64,000 nucleotides of DNA from Lachnospiraceae bacterium 3-1 (GCA_000403255.2 KE159597.1:109669-173668); one strand, 5' to 3'. Shown: positions 52,873 to 62,300, numbered from the stretch's first letter. The notes: generated from the sequence alone by a model not told the origin. Numbers and translations are program-made.

Positions 52873-55746
52873 TCAGGGCAGACGCCCAAATGTATAAAAG
52901 TGTTGCTGCCAGTAACTTGTGTTGATATTTGCGTAGGAGATCGGGTCCCCGCAATGGATCATCATCCCGTTACCCACATAGATTCCCACATGGCTTGCGC
53001 CGCTGGTATTATAGGTGCCCTGGAAGAATATCAGGTCGCCGGGCCTTGCATCCGCGCTTGATACAGGCGTGCACACGCCTAAAAGCCCGTCCGCGGTAAG
53101 CCGTCCGAAGTTCCAGCCCACGCCGCAATGGTTGACTACCCAGGAAACATAGCCAGAACAGTCAAAGGAAGTGGAAGGGCTTGCGCCTCCCCATACATAC
53201 GGATAGCCTAAATACTTTTCGGCCTCCGCGAGCATGGCGGCAAATTTTTCATCTGCAAGGGCCTCCGGCGGGACGTCATAGTCAAAATAGTTCCCTCCGC
53301 CGCCTGCGCCTGCCTCCAGCAAATGTCGCTCGCTGGTATCGCCGGTATCGGCAAAATACAAAGGGTTCATATACTGGCCGTCAACCAGCACCTCCAGGTG
53401 CAGGTGCGGCCCGGTGGAATTTCCGGTGCTGCCGACCTTCGCGATCACATCCCCGGCCTTTACCTCCTGTCCGGCAGATACAAAAATCTGTGAACAGTGG
53501 CCGTATTTGGTGGTAAGGGAGCGCCCCTCATAAGCCTCGCCCTCAATGGCAACGCACAGGCCGTATCCGCCGGCTTCACCGGCCAGCGTGACCGTGCCGT
53601 CATGCCCGGCTAAAATCTCCGTGCCCTGGGGCATCCCGATGTCAACGCCGGTATGGTAGTTCTTTCCCCCGCTGATCGGGTGTACCCGGTAGCCGTAGTA
53701 GCTGGTGACATAGGGCAGCCAGTTCGTGCCAAATACATTTTTTACATACTGCCTGTTGCCTTTGGTCTGCAATAAAATCTCGCAGATTTCCTTCTGGTCT
53801 GCGTTCATGCGTGAGACAACCAGGTTTTCAAGCGGCGTAGAAGTAAGCGTTACATTCAGGATGTGCCACTCATAAGGCACTTCTTCCTCTGTTTCCTCGC
53901 CGGTCTCCGGGTCAACGCTGGTTTCTGTCCGGTAGTGGGTTTCCGTTTCTTCTGAAAAAGACAGGGAATACTGCCCGTTAAACAGCTCCCGGAGGACGCC
54001 CTCGATCTGCGCATAGGTAAAATTCTGATAGGCAGAAGTGAGGTACCCCATTAAGACATAGGGATCATGCTCAATGGGGCCGATATTATAGCGGTACTCG
54101 TCATAGCCGGGCCGGTCCGATTCCACACGGTTAATCTGCATCTGCAGGTCCGTTTCCCACTCGGTATAAGCAAGCTCCGCATTGTTGATGTCCGCATCGT
54201 CCGCCAGATAGGTAGAGGCTGCAAGGCTGCCCAGCCCTCCGGCCCCCAGGTTGGAAAAGGAAGAAATCATGGACGCGATCAGGAAAAATACCAGAAGGAG
54301 CAGGAGCACGATCCCGCATATGACCGGGTGGCGCCTGACGGCATGGACCACGCCGGCAGCGATCTTTTCCGTAGTAACGGCGGTGTCCTTTGCACGCTTT
54401 CCCGCTTTTTTCGCTTCTCTGGCTGCTTTGGCATACTGGCGTTTTATCTTTTGTTTCTGCCACATCCGGGCAAGAAGGTTTTTCTTCAGTTCCGGGCTGT
54501 CATGCAGGGTCTGCCGGTAGGCAAGCCGGGCATTGGCCCTGGCTGATCTCTGCTGTAATTTTGCCACCCTGCGGTACGGCGCCGTCTTATGCCTGTGATA
54601 TGCCATACGCAGCCCCGATTCGCTTACAAGCTCGGTGCGGTGGGCCGCTTTAATGCCGACATTTTCATTCTCTGCCTGGTAAATCTTTTTATGGGCGTAA
54701 CCCACCGCCATATTTGCGCCGGCCTTTACCGGGCGCATCGGAACGGACCCCTTGACATGGGCCCGCTGGGATTTCACCTCCTTTTCAAATTTCAGGCGCT
54801 TTTTGGCCTTGCCCGTATCGGGATTAGAAGATGTTTCCATCCGCAGCTTACGGCGGGCAGGAAGGCGGTTTTCCGCCTGTTCCAGTTTTTCCGCTGTCCG
54901 TTCTGCTTTCCGTCTGGCCTGGGTGAGTTTCTTATCCGCTGTTTCCGGTGGGAGTTCGTCAGCGGTAAATTCCAGCTTGGAAGGCCGTTTTGGTTCTCCT
55001 TCGGCTGCCTCCGGCGGTTTCTCCTGAGGTTCCTCGGCTTTTGCCGCCTTCTGGAAACGCTGTTGGTATTTATTGCCATGCTGCCGTGTCCGGTTCCGGC
55101 GTCCTGCCTGGCCGGATTTTTCTTCCCCTTTCTGTGCCCCGGCTCCTTCCTGAAATAGTTTCCCATACCGGGAATCCGCACCTTTCGGACCGTGTTCTGC
55201 AAAAGCTGTCCGTCCGGGATTTTCCTGTCTGGAATTCTCCTGTGGGGATTCTTCCTGCCTGAAATTCTGGTAAGCGGAATTCCGCCTCCCTAGGCTCTCC
55301 TGGCTGGAATCCTCCTGCCTGGATTCTCTGTAAGCGGCATTGCGTCTCCCTGGGCTCTCTTGACCGGAATCCTTCTGTCTGGAATCTCTGTAAGCGGCAT
55401 TGCCTTGTCCCTGGCCGCCCCGCCCGGATTCCTTAAGCCCGGTTTCCGGCACATATGGCTCTGATCCGGTTGGTTCCTGTCTGGGAAAAACCTGGGTAGG
55501 GGAATCCTGTGCTGCCATATTGCTGTCTCCGCGGCCGGCAGATATATCTGATCCATAAGTTTCTGCCTGCACCGGTGCCGCCTGCCTGCGGCTCCTTGAA
55601 TTGCTGGAAGAAGGAGCATCCCTTGCCCGGCGCAGGTCAAAATCCGGCTCTCCCTGCCGGGCCGCCATGCGGTCCTCCCCGTGGGAATCCCGCGCCGGCA
55701 TCCGGGCATCTTTCTGTTTCCTCTGAAAATTCCTGTCACGCGCCAT
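52873..55746 (-). CDS. CD1108-family bifunctional peptidoglycan hydrolase
   Basis: A 957-residue protein. Residues 1-330 are charged, disordered and contain 20-residue repeats; basic helices follow; one membrane span (VICGIVLLLLLVFFLIASMI) near 460-480. Outside are an M23 metallopeptidase (GYRVHPISGGKNYHTGVDIGM, GPHLHLEV) and a C40 NlpC/P60 domain (YVWGGASPSTSFDCSGYVSWV, with Cys, then HVGIYVGNGMMIH). It opens the cell wall for the mating channel (VirB1/TcpG-like). ATG 55746 follows GGAGG by 8 bases. Confidence 0.9.
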   Translation of the reverse strand: MARDRNFQRKQKDARMPARDSHGEDRMAARQGEPDFDLRRARDAPSSSNSRSRRQAAPVQAETYGSDISAGRGDSNMAAQDSPTQVFPRQEPTGSEPYVPETGLKESGRGGQGQGNAAYRDSRQKDSGQESPGRRNAAYRESRQEDSSQESLGRRNSAYQNFRQEESPQENSRQENPGRTAFAEHGPKGADSRYGKLFQEGAGAQKGEEKSGQAGRRNRTRQHGNKYQQRFQKAAKAEEPQEKPPEAAEGEPKRPSKLEFTADELPPETADKKLTQARRKAERTAEKLEQAENRLPARRKLRMETSSNPDTGKAKKRLKFEKEVKSQRAHVKGSVPMRPVKAGANMAVGYAHKKIYQAENENVGIKAAHRTELVSESGLRMAYHRHKTAPYRRVAKLQQRSARANARLAYRQTLHDSPELKKNLLARMWQKQKIKRQYAKAAREAKKAGKRAKDTAVTTEKIAAGVVHAVRRHPVICGIVLLLLLVFFLIASMISSFSNLGAGGLGSLAASTYLADDADINNAELAYTEWETDLQMQINRVESDRPGYDEYRYNIGPIEHDPYVLMGYLTSAYQNFTYAQIEGVLRELFNGQYSLSFSEETETHYRTETSVDPETGEETEEEVPYEWHILNVTLTSTPLENLVVSRMNADQKEICEILLQTKGNRQYVKNVFGTNWLPYVTSYYGYRVHPISGGKNYHTGVDIGMPQGTEILAGHDGTVTLAGEAGGYGLCVAIEGEAYEGRSLTTKYGHCSQIFVSAGQEVKAGDVIAKVGSTGNSTGPHLHLEVLVDGQYMNPLYFADTGDTSERHLLEAGAGGGGNYFDYDVPPEALADEKFAAMLAEAEKYLGYPYVWGGASPSTSFDCSGYVSWVVNHCGVGWNFGRLTADGLLGVCTPVSSADARPGDLIFFQGTYNTSGASHVGIYVGNGMMIHCGDPISYANINTSYWQQHFYTFGRLP
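55260..55420 (-). repeat. 60-bp tandem repeat in the hydrolase gene
   Basis: Two full and one partial copy of a 60-base unit coding for about A-Y-R-x-S-R-Q-x-D-S-x-Q-E-S-x-G-R-R-N. It lies in the cytoplasmic disordered N-terminal part, so copy number can change without affecting the catalytic domains. Confidence 0.6.
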
Positions 55747-55786
55747 TGCCCTCACCTCCAATCGCTTTCAGGGTATTTTTGTTTCC

Positions 55787-58261
55787 TCATGCCTTCGTCC
55801 CCGCCACTTCATCAGGCCGTGTTGTAAGTACGCTGTACAGCAGGGTATCCTTCGGAAAATGATCGACAAAGGGGATAATCACATTCCCGAAGAACAGAAG
55901 CCCCTCGCCGGGGCCGGAATGGGTCACATAGGAAAGCTGGTGCGGGGAAATCCCCAGCTGCTTCGCCAGAATCTGCCGGTCCCCCTGGGCCTGGTTCAGC
56001 ATGTAGATAAAATCCGAGTTCTCAAAGATATTCTCGATCTCACGGGAGGCCAGCAGGTCCTTCACGTTCTGCGTCAGGCCGCTCGGTATGCCGCCCCATT
56101 TCCTGAACCGTTTCCAGATTTCCACGCTGAAACTTCCGGTCTGGCCTTTCAGAAGGAGATGGAATTCGTCAACATAGAACCAGGTCGTCTTATGCTTGGA
56201 GCGGTTGGCCGTGACACGGTTCCACACGGCGTCCTGCATAATCAAAAGGCCGATCTCTTTCAGGGCCTTGCCCAGAGACTTTAACTGGAAGCAGAGTACC
56301 CGGTGGTTGTTCATATCAATGTTGGACCTGTGATTGAATACATTCAGGGAGCCGTTCACGTAGATTTCCAGCGCCGTGGCGATATTCTGCGCCTCCGGCT
56401 CGGACTGTTTCAAAAGCAGCCCGTACAGGTCTCCCAGGACCGGCATATTCTCCGGGCGCGGGTCCTGCAGGTAATCCCGGTACACCAGCCTTGTGCAGCG
56501 GTCAATGATGGTCCTCTCAATCGGGGAAAGCCCCTCCTTGCCGCCGATCACCAGGTCGCACAGGGACAGGATAAAATCGCTTTTCAGCGTGATGGGGTTT
56601 TCATCATCCGAATAGTCCAGGTTAATGTCCATCGGATTGATATAGTTGGTGGAAGTCGGGGAAATGTCAATGACCTGCCCCTGGGAGCCGAACTGCTGTA
56701 CTAAAGGCCCGTACTCATTTTCCGGGTCTGCAATGATGATGTCATCCTCCGTTAAAAGGAACACATTGACGATCTCACGCTTTGCCGAGAAAGACTTGCC
56801 GCTGCCCGGCGTGCCTAAGAACAGGCCGTTGGGGTTCTTTAAGTTCTTGCGGTTCGCCATGATCAGGTTGTTGCTTAAAGCGTTCAGGCCATAATAAAGC
56901 GCCTCGCCCTCCTGGAACAGCTCGCAGGTCGTGAACGGCACGAAAATGGCGGTGCTGCTGGTCGTAAGCCCACGCTCAATCTCAATCTGGTTCAACCCTA
57001 AAGCAAGAGAGGACATAAGGCCTTGTTCCTGCTGGAAGTCCAGACGTTTCAGGGCACAGTTATATTTCTGCGCAATACCGGAAGCAGAAAGGATGTCATT
57101 GAACAGCTTCTGCCGTTTGTGAGCGATATTCTCCACCAGCACCGTCACAAGAAACATGCGCTCATTCCGGCTCTGCAAATCCTGTAAAAGATTCTTTGCT
57201 TCTTCGCCGTAGGTGGCAAGGTCCGTAGGTATGATGTCCATGACATACCCGGCGCGGACCGCTTTTTTCTGTTCCTCAATGGTCATTTTCTGCAAATCGG
57301 ACATCTTGCGCTTGATGTTCTTGATCGCCTGGGCCTGGTCGATAGACTGGATATGCAGGTTTACTGTCACGGCATCGTCCAGGTCAAGCAGCTCCGCAAG
57401 CAGCCGGTCCGTCAGCTCCGGCGCTAAAATCTGCAAAAAGGACGCCGCCCCGGAATGGTCGGCCACCCGGAAGGTCTTTCCGTCATTCGAGAAGGACAGG
57501 CCGGAGGGCGCAATAAAATCTTTTGTGGACAGCCCGGTTTTCGGGAGGTCCGCCCAGGTAAAATGAAACTTTTCCTGCCCGTCCGGGTGGAGCTGGCTGT
57601 GAAGGAGCTCCAGGCGTTCCAGCCCGTCTAATGGCTCTGCCTGGGCTCCCAGGGCCTTGAAATTCGCCAGCACGTCGGCCTCGATCCGCTCCAGACGCAT
57701 CTTCGCGGTGCGAAGGTCGTCAGCCTCAATGCCAAAAGTGATATATTTCCGCTTGGTAAGACCGTTGTTGCCTTTTTGGAGCTGACCTTTCAGCATATCC
57801 CCATACTCTTTGCGGATTCCGTCATATTCGTCGCCGCGGATGGGGATGTCGATACTGCGGGCGAAATCCTGCATATTGGCCCGCTGGTTGACAAAGGTAA
57901 GCTGCACATGGATCGAAGCGTCAAAATAATTGAGAAAATCACAGTAGCCCTCAAAAATCTGCGCTTTATCATCCGCCTGTGCAAGCTGGTAGTTAATATC
58001 AAAAAACTGCACCGTCTTGGTGTAGAGCTTATCCGTCAGCCGGCAGATCCCATCCCGGTACATTTCCTTATAGGGAATACTCTGTTGGACCGTCTGCGGG
58101 GCGTCCGTTTTCAGCCCGGCAAAAAAGCCGCCCTTTTTAGGCGGCCTGGTGCGGACAGTCTTATTTCCGCTTGTCTTTGCGTCGGCCCTGGCCTTTTTTG
58201 CCTGCCTGATGTTTCTTTGCAGACGTTTTTCCTGGGCTTCCTGCTGTCTGGTTTTTGGCAA
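55787..58261 (-). CDS. VirB4-like conjugation ATPase
   Basis: An 824-residue T4SS ATPase. A basic N-terminus of 60 residues, then the VirB4 N-terminal domain, Walker A GTPGSGKSFSAK (Gly483-Lys489 and on), VIDISPTSTNYINPMDI and Walker B TTWFYVDEFHLLL, and motif GIPSGLTQNVKDLL. It powers assembly of the mating channel. The start is TTG 58261, within the PrgI gene (101-base overlap). Encoded before the hydrolase, as in Tn916 (Orf16) and Tn1549. Confidence 0.93.
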   Translation of the reverse strand: MPKTRQQEAQEKRLQRNIRQAKKARADAKTSGNKTVRTRPPKKGGFFAGLKTDAPQTVQQSIPYKEMYRDGICRLTDKLYTKTVQFFDINYQLAQADDKAQIFEGYCDFLNYFDASIHVQLTFVNQRANMQDFARSIDIPIRGDEYDGIRKEYGDMLKGQLQKGNNGLTKRKYITFGIEADDLRTAKMRLERIEADVLANFKALGAQAEPLDGLERLELLHSQLHPDGQEKFHFTWADLPKTGLSTKDFIAPSGLSFSNDGKTFRVADHSGAASFLQILAPELTDRLLAELLDLDDAVTVNLHIQSIDQAQAIKNIKRKMSDLQKMTIEEQKKAVRAGYVMDIIPTDLATYGEEAKNLLQDLQSRNERMFLVTVLVENIAHKRQKLFNDILSASGIAQKYNCALKRLDFQQEQGLMSSLALGLNQIEIERGLTTSSTAIFVPFTTCELFQEGEALYYGLNALSNNLIMANRKNLKNPNGLFLGTPGSGKSFSAKREIVNVFLLTEDDIIIADPENEYGPLVQQFGSQGQVIDISPTSTNYINPMDINLDYSDDENPITLKSDFILSLCDLVIGGKEGLSPIERTIIDRCTRLVYRDYLQDPRPENMPVLGDLYGLLLKQSEPEAQNIATALEIYVNGSLNVFNHRSNIDMNNHRVLCFQLKSLGKALKEIGLLIMQDAVWNRVTANRSKHKTTWFYVDEFHLLLKGQTGSFSVEIWKRFRKWGGIPSGLTQNVKDLLASREIENIFENSDFIYMLNQAQGDRQILAKQLGISPHQLSYVTHSGPGEGLLFFGNVIIPFVDHFPKDTLLYSVLTTRPDEVAGTKA

Positions 58262-58595
58262 TCCTCGTAACCTCCTTCTCTGACATGGATTTATACAAAT
58301 TTTCCGTCCGGTATGGCCGTTTCTTCGGCCAGAGCTTATAGCGGAGCCTGTTTTTCAGAAGTTTCTCCGCCGACTGCCCGTCCCGCTCATACATGGCGAA
58401 AAAGAAAAAGGGCATCATAAGCCCGATCATCAACAGCACCGCCGCCGAGTTTCCGATAGCGCCGCGGGTAAGGAAATATACCGGCAGCCCCACCAGCGCG
58501 GCCAGGCTGAAACAAATAAGCTGACGCTTCGTCAGGTTAAACGCCAGCTTGGTCTTGACTTTCGTTAAGTCTTTTGGTACAGGTACATAGGGCAT
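58161..58595 (-). CDS. PrgI-family (VirB3-like) membrane protein
   Basis: A 144-residue protein: PVPKDLTKVKTKLAFNLTKRQL is the family signature; two membrane spans (LICFSLAALVGLPVYFL, AAVLLMIGLMMPFFFFAMY), then a basic C-terminus rich in Lys/Gly. The C-terminal 33 codons overlap the VirB4 gene in another frame. AGGTGAAT-type ribosome site. Part of the T4SS inner-membrane complex. Confidence 0.85.
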   Translation of the reverse strand: MPYVPVPKDLTKVKTKLAFNLTKRQLICFSLAALVGLPVYFLTRGAIGNSAAVLLMIGLMMPFFFFAMYERDGQSAEKLLKNRLRYKLWPKKRPYRTENLYKSMSEKEVTRIAKNQTAGSPGKTSAKKHQAGKKGQGRRKDKRK

Positions 58596-58623
58596 GTAAA
58601 TTCACCTCCATTCATGCTGTATA

Positions 58624-59181
58624 TCACTTATTCCGTTCCTGCATCGTGATTGTGGATTCCACTTCATTGCCCCACACATCCCAGCCGGGGGTCTGCTGCC
58701 TCGCAAAAAGTTCTACCCTGGGCTGGTCGCCCATGAGCCTTACGATCTTATCCCGTACCTCATCCGGTTTCTTGCTGTGCTGCTCAATATGGGAGATTAC
58801 AAACTGGTGGATTCCCGCGCACTGGCGTTTCGGGCGCCCGCGTGTCGCCAGAAGGCATACCTCCGCATTAGAGCGGGTCCAGAACCCCATCCCGTAAAAC
58901 CAGGAATCTGCTTTCCGGTTCTGTTTGAGCCAGAGGAAGGCCAGCGTCTTATATTTGAACCCCCATGCTTCGATCACCCGGAACGCCTCATTAAGCTGTG
59001 GGAAGGTGGCCCATAGGAAAAGCGCACTGTCTTTGGCCGCAAGGTCTGCAACCGGCAGCGCGCATATTTCTTCCATGCTCATGGTGGGGTAGTGCTTTTC
59101 GGCCACCCCATTTCCGCGTTTCATATCATAGCGCCAGGGCGGGTCTGCGTACACGATGCCATATTTTCCGGCCTCCGCCAT
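58624..59181 (-). CDS. MT-A70-family adenine methyltransferase
   Basis: A 185-residue N6-adenine methylase: catalytic DPPWRYDM near the N-terminus, ALFLWATFPQLNEAFRVIEAWGFKYKT, and AEVCLLATRGRPKR. No specificity domain or restriction partner nearby, so it is an orphan enzyme, perhaps protecting the ICE from host restriction together with the antirestriction proteins. ATG overlaps the SpoVG stop by one base (TAATG). Confidence 0.88.
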   Translation of the reverse strand: MAEAGKYGIVYADPPWRYDMKRGNGVAEKHYPTMSMEEICALPVADLAAKDSALFLWATFPQLNEAFRVIEAWGFKYKTLAFLWLKQNRKADSWFYGMGFWTRSNAEVCLLATRGRPKRQCAGIHQFVISHIEQHSKKPDEVRDKIVRLMGDQPRVELFARQQTPGWDVWGNEVESTITMQERNK

Positions 59182-59624
59182 TACCGTGCCTGCTCATTCT
59201 TGGCCGGGGCGGATTTTGCCGGGGGCGTCTTGACCTTGCCGGCATTTTCTTTCAGCGCGCCGGTCAAGGAAGGCTTCTCCGCCGCCCCCTTTGTCGCTTC
59301 AAGGGTGGCCTGCAGGTTTTCAATCGCCTGTCCGTACCCTCCGATCAGGGCGTCATTAAGCTGCCTGCGGAAATCCGCCGTCACCGGCCAGCAGACATCC
59401 CTCCATTTTCCCTGCTTATCCTGGGTGGAGGGCATATTGACATACAGGCCGTTCTCGCCGGAGCAGATACGGAAGCCGTCGATCTTGAAACAGTCCCCAA
59501 TCGTCACATTGGCGAAAGCCAGAAGGTTCCCCATCGGGGCAATCGGGCGTACCGTTACATCCAGCTTCAAGCCCTCGCCCGCCTGGGCCTCCGGCTGCAT
59601 GGTTTCATGGTTGGTCTTACTCAT
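59181..59624 (-). CDS. SpoVG-family protein with C-terminal tag
   Basis: A 147-residue protein. Residues 22-105 form the SpoVG domain (LDVTVRPIAPMGNLLAFANV, KIDGFRICSGENGLYVNMPS), a nucleic-acid binding fold. The extra C-terminus carries KPSLTGALKENAGK and a Lys/Pro/Ala tail, matching the tag of other ICE proteins. GGAGG lies 11 bases before ATG. It probably regulates the T4SS operon or acts in the recipient. Confidence 0.85.
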   Translation of the reverse strand: MSKTNHETMQPEAQAGEGLKLDVTVRPIAPMGNLLAFANVTIGDCFKIDGFRICSGENGLYVNMPSTQDKQGKWRDVCWPVTADFRRQLNDALIGGYGQAIENLQATLEATKGAAEKPSLTGALKENAGKVKTPPAKSAPAKNEQAR

Positions 59625-59666
59625 ATAAAAAAATCCTCCTTCTTGTTAAAATAGGTCGGTTACACA

Positions 59667-60530
59667 CTAATGCGAGTTAAAAATACTTTTGGATAGCGAG
59701 CCTGTCTTAAACAGGGCAAAGGCCAGCAGGACCGTATAGCCTGCCGTGCCCCAGATCGCGCCGTGGATGTCGCCGGAAGAAGGGATTGACTGGACCAGCG
59801 CCGCATAGATCGCGACGCAGACCATAATCAAAAACCCCTGGAAACCCAAAGCAAACAGGGAACGCAGGTAATTCGTCCCCATCTGCCCCCATTCACGGTT
59901 TGCCATTGTGGAAAACGGTATGGGTGCCAGGCTGACCGTGAGATATATTTCAATCATGCGGCCATACACAATGACAAAGATCACGATGGACAACACCCAC
60001 ATGCACAGGTTGATAATGTTGGTCTCCAGCCACAGGCCGATCAGTTCCCACATCCCCATTGCTTCAAGCTGCGTCTCCAGGTCGGCCAGCGCAGCGGTAA
60101 CATCCATGCTCCCGTTTATCACGCCGGAACTTTGATTCACCACATGCTGGGCGACGTCAAACACCGCCATGACGATGGTAAAGCAGTTGGTGAGCAGGTA
60201 TGTGGCAACAAAGGTTTTGAAAATCCACTTGAAGATGTTGAACGTATCAAAATCGTGCATGTTGTTCTTTTCGAGGATCATCTGGATCAATTCATAGACA
60301 AGAACAAAAGTCAGGATGATTCCCGCAATGGGAATGACGACGGTTTCAGAAAGATTCTGGATCATGCTGAACACGCCGCCATTCCACCCCTGCGGTGTCT
60401 GGCCTACCTGTGAGGCCACATCCGAGACCTGGCTGTTGACGGACTCAAAGATACTGGTGTATTGTCCTGTGATCGCTTCAATCAAGCCCTCTTTAATCCA
60501 GTCTGTTATCCATTCAAACAGACTGCCCAT
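59667..60530 (-). CDS. VirB6/TrbL-like membrane protein (CD1112 family)
   Basis: A 287-residue protein with about six spans (VIPIAGIILTFVLVYELIQMI, FVATYLLTNCFTIVMAVF, LCMWVLSIVIFVIVYGRMI, and FLIMVCVAIYAALVQSI). The motif YLTVSLAPIPFSTMANREWGQMG is typical of the VirB6-like proteins of these ICEs. It forms part of the inner-membrane channel. Lies just downstream of Maff2. Confidence 0.85.
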   Translation of the reverse strand: MGSLFEWITDWIKEGLIEAITGQYTSIFESVNSQVSDVASQVGQTPQGWNGGVFSMIQNLSETVVIPIAGIILTFVLVYELIQMILEKNNMHDFDTFNIFKWIFKTFVATYLLTNCFTIVMAVFDVAQHVVNQSSGVINGSMDVTAALADLETQLEAMGMWELIGLWLETNIINLCMWVLSIVIFVIVYGRMIEIYLTVSLAPIPFSTMANREWGQMGTNYLRSLFALGFQGFLIMVCVAIYAALVQSIPSSGDIHGAIWGTAGYTVLLAFALFKTGSLSKSIFNSH

Positions 60531-60536
60531 CGGCTA

Positions 60537-61149
60537 TTAACCGAACAGGCCGGAGAGCAGCGGGATCAGCGTGGCACCCACCAGCGCAATACCTCCGCCA
60601 GCCATAAGCTGTTTCATCCGTTTTTGTTCACACCGGGTCGCTGCCCCGGTGCGGCCCCACTTCATAAAGAAGCGGACACCCCATGCTTTCACATGGGCGC
60701 AGACTATATCTTCACCCGCATGGAGCGGGGCAGGCTGCTTCGGGCCGCTCGGCCCTACTCCTGCAAAGGATAGTCGTTGAACCTTCCCCTGTTCGGGGCT
60801 TGGCTGCTGATCGCCCATTGTCCCGGCGTTTAGGTTCGCACCCTGCGCCATCCGTGCGTTTTTTTCTGCTTTCGCCACCGTCACATCCGGGCATGTTTCA
60901 TCCCCATGTTTTGGTACGCACGGCTTTAGGGGTTTCCAGCAATTCAGCCTGTTGCCGTATGGACTTCCACCATACGCTGCACGGCAATTACTTGTCCGTG
61001 GAGGGCGTAGCTTACCCCTGCGACTTGGCTCCGGGATTGTCATTGCCGTAACCTTCCAGAAGGTTGATGACGCCCCATGCACCGAGGCCGGCGCCCAGAG
61101 CAATCACCAGAATTTTCAAAGTATCAATCGCACTTGCAAAAAAAGCCAT
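60537..61149 (-). pseudogene. Maff2-family gene interrupted by a group I intron
   Basis: Exon 1 (61149-61015) encodes 45 residues, MAFFASAIDTLKILVIALGA...GNDNPGAKSQG. Exon 2 (60617-60537) encodes MKQLMAGGGIALVGATLIPL LSGLFG. Joined, they give the usual 71-residue two-span Maff2 protein. The 400-base interruption is the intron below. Without splicing, the frame stops at TAA right after GAKSQG. Whether the product is made depends on splicing; a predicted U/G splice would leave a frame problem. Maff2 is a small T4SS (VirB2-like) membrane protein. Confidence 0.75.
60618..61014 (-). ncRNA. group I intron in the Maff2 gene
   Basis: Read on the - strand: the P7 halves CAACGACTA (60771-60779) and GAAGATATAGTC (60702-60713) are the hallmark of group I introns. 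An IGS-like GCCCT just inside the 5' end can pair with exon GGGGT, U.G at the splice site. The last intron base is G before exon ATG. About 395 nt, no ORF. Exact ends are uncertain by one or two bases. Confidence 0.75.
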
Positions 61150-61220
61150 ATAAAAGTCCTCCTTTAATTTGAATAATCTTGGTTTTGTGGTATGGCCGTA
61201 TCTGGCCGGAAACGAAAAAA

Positions 61221-61262
61221 CGCCCCTGTGCTTTAAGAAAATCTGCATAAAGCACAGGGGCG
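61221..61262 (-). terminator. intrinsic terminator between VirD4 remnant and Maff2
   Basis: CGCCCCTGTGCTTT and AAAGCACAGGGGCG are exact complements (14 bp, 14-base loop); TTTTTT follows on the - strand. It would reduce read-through from VirD4 to Maff2. Confidence 0.8.
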
Positions 61263-61390
61263 GCATAGTCCAGGATCATCCTGGAAAGGTATACAGTTGT
61301 CAGGGAGGGGCGCGAATCCTCAATAGAACCTCCTTCCGGTGAAAAGAAAAAGCCCGCCAAAGCCAGAGACTTTAACAGGTAGCTACATCA

Positions 61391-61650
61391 TCATACAGCC
61401 GGCGCCTCCAAATCCTCCGCCGTGACCTCATAATTGCGGTACAGCTCGCCGGGGCTGACGGGCAGTCTGGTTGAGAGGAATCTTTCAATGTCAAACGCAT
61501 TTTTAGGGGCATAATCCGACAGGTATTTATAGTTCGAGTGTTTCGTAATATCATATTTGCGGGAGAGGAAGGGCCGGACGCCCCTGATCTGCAGGAGGCA
61601 TTTCCCGCCGTCCATCACGGCCAGCTCGTCCACCGACATCAAATCTTTGC
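61391..61650 (-). pseudogene. C-terminal fragment of a VirD4-type coupling protein
   Basis: About 85 residues: MSVDELAVMDGGKCLLQIRGVRPFLSRKYDITKH, YLSDYAPKNAFDIERFLSTRLP match the C-terminal end of TraG/VirD4 proteins of Tn1549-like ICEs. Upstream homology is lost at about 61650, where TGA occurs in frame and AT-rich DNA begins. The motor domain is therefore absent from this window. ICE2 cannot deliver a relaxosome with its own VirD4 unless the rest lies elsewhere. Confidence 0.8.
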
Positions 61651-61769
61651 CACATTGTCAAGTGAAGATTTCATTCTTTTTGATTTTTCATACACGGAAT
61701 CTTGTAGATGTTCTATAAATGTGCTAAACTGAACGCAATAACAAATTCAAATTTGTGAGGATGAATGTG

Positions 61770-62300
61770 ATGCGTGAATTGATGTTGGTTAGGCCATCTA
61801 AACTATATGCAAAACAAGTCATGTCATATAAAGAAGAAATGTTACAATGTGGAGATAGTTTTGATGGTTGTGCAGGTCTTGAAGATGTCCAATCATTTGA
61901 TGAGTGGATTGACTTTGAGAGAAGATTAAGAGAAAAATATAAAAGCGGATATGTTCCATCAGAAGTGTTTTTAGCGGTAAGGCGAAAAGACGATTTTGTT
62001 GTTGGTATGATTGATTTTCGACACCCATTATCGGATTTTCTCAAAAATTTTGGGGGTAATATTGGATATAGTGTTCGTCCGTCAGAAAGACGAAAAGGTT
62101 ATGCGTCTGAAATGCTGGGATTAGTTTTACCTTTTTGCCGTGCGTTTGGAGAAAGCAAGGTTTTAGTAACCTGCGATAAGCGAAATGTAGCTTCGCAAAG
62201 GACGATTATTAAAAACGGTGGAGTGATGGAAAATGAAATTGTTGATACAGTGGGATTAAGTAAAAGTGGCATTATTCAAAGATTTTGGATTTCAATATAG
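61770..62300 (+). CDS. GNAT-family N-acetyltransferase
   Basis: A 176-residue acetyltransferase: VGMIDFRHPLSDFLKNFGGNIGYSVRPSERRKGYASEMLGLVLPF has the acetyl-CoA binding site (R-x-x-G-Y/A), followed by VTCDKRNVASQRTIIKNGG. ATG 61770 follows GAGGA by 8 bases; an upstream GTG/ATG is in frame. Substrate unknown. AT-rich and of opposite orientation to the ICE core, so likely acquired with the next gene. It stands at the break point of VirD4. Confidence 0.85.
   Translation: MRELMLVRPSKLYAKQVMSYKEEMLQCGDSFDGCAGLEDVQSFDEWIDFERRLREKYKSGYVPSEVFLAVRRKDDFVVGMIDFRHPLSDFLKNFGGNIGYSVRPSERRKGYASEMLGLVLPFCRAFGESKVLVTCDKRNVASQRTIIKNGGVMENEIVDTVGLSKSGIIQRFWISI

Noticed and set aside
53181..55158. Several + strand frames of 110-190 codons opposite the hydrolase gene
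   Set aside because: Antisense shadows; no start signals and composition mirrors the real gene.
55260..55420. CRISPR array
   Set aside because: The 60-bp repeats have no spacers and lie inside a coding frame.
60618..61014. Group II intron as explanation for the Maff2 interruption
   Set aside because: No GUGYG start or domain V; the paired CGACTA and GATATAGTC are group I features.
60537..61103. 188-codon frame reading through the Maff2 second exon
   Set aside because: It is the intron read in frame with exon 2; only the last 27 codons match Maff2.
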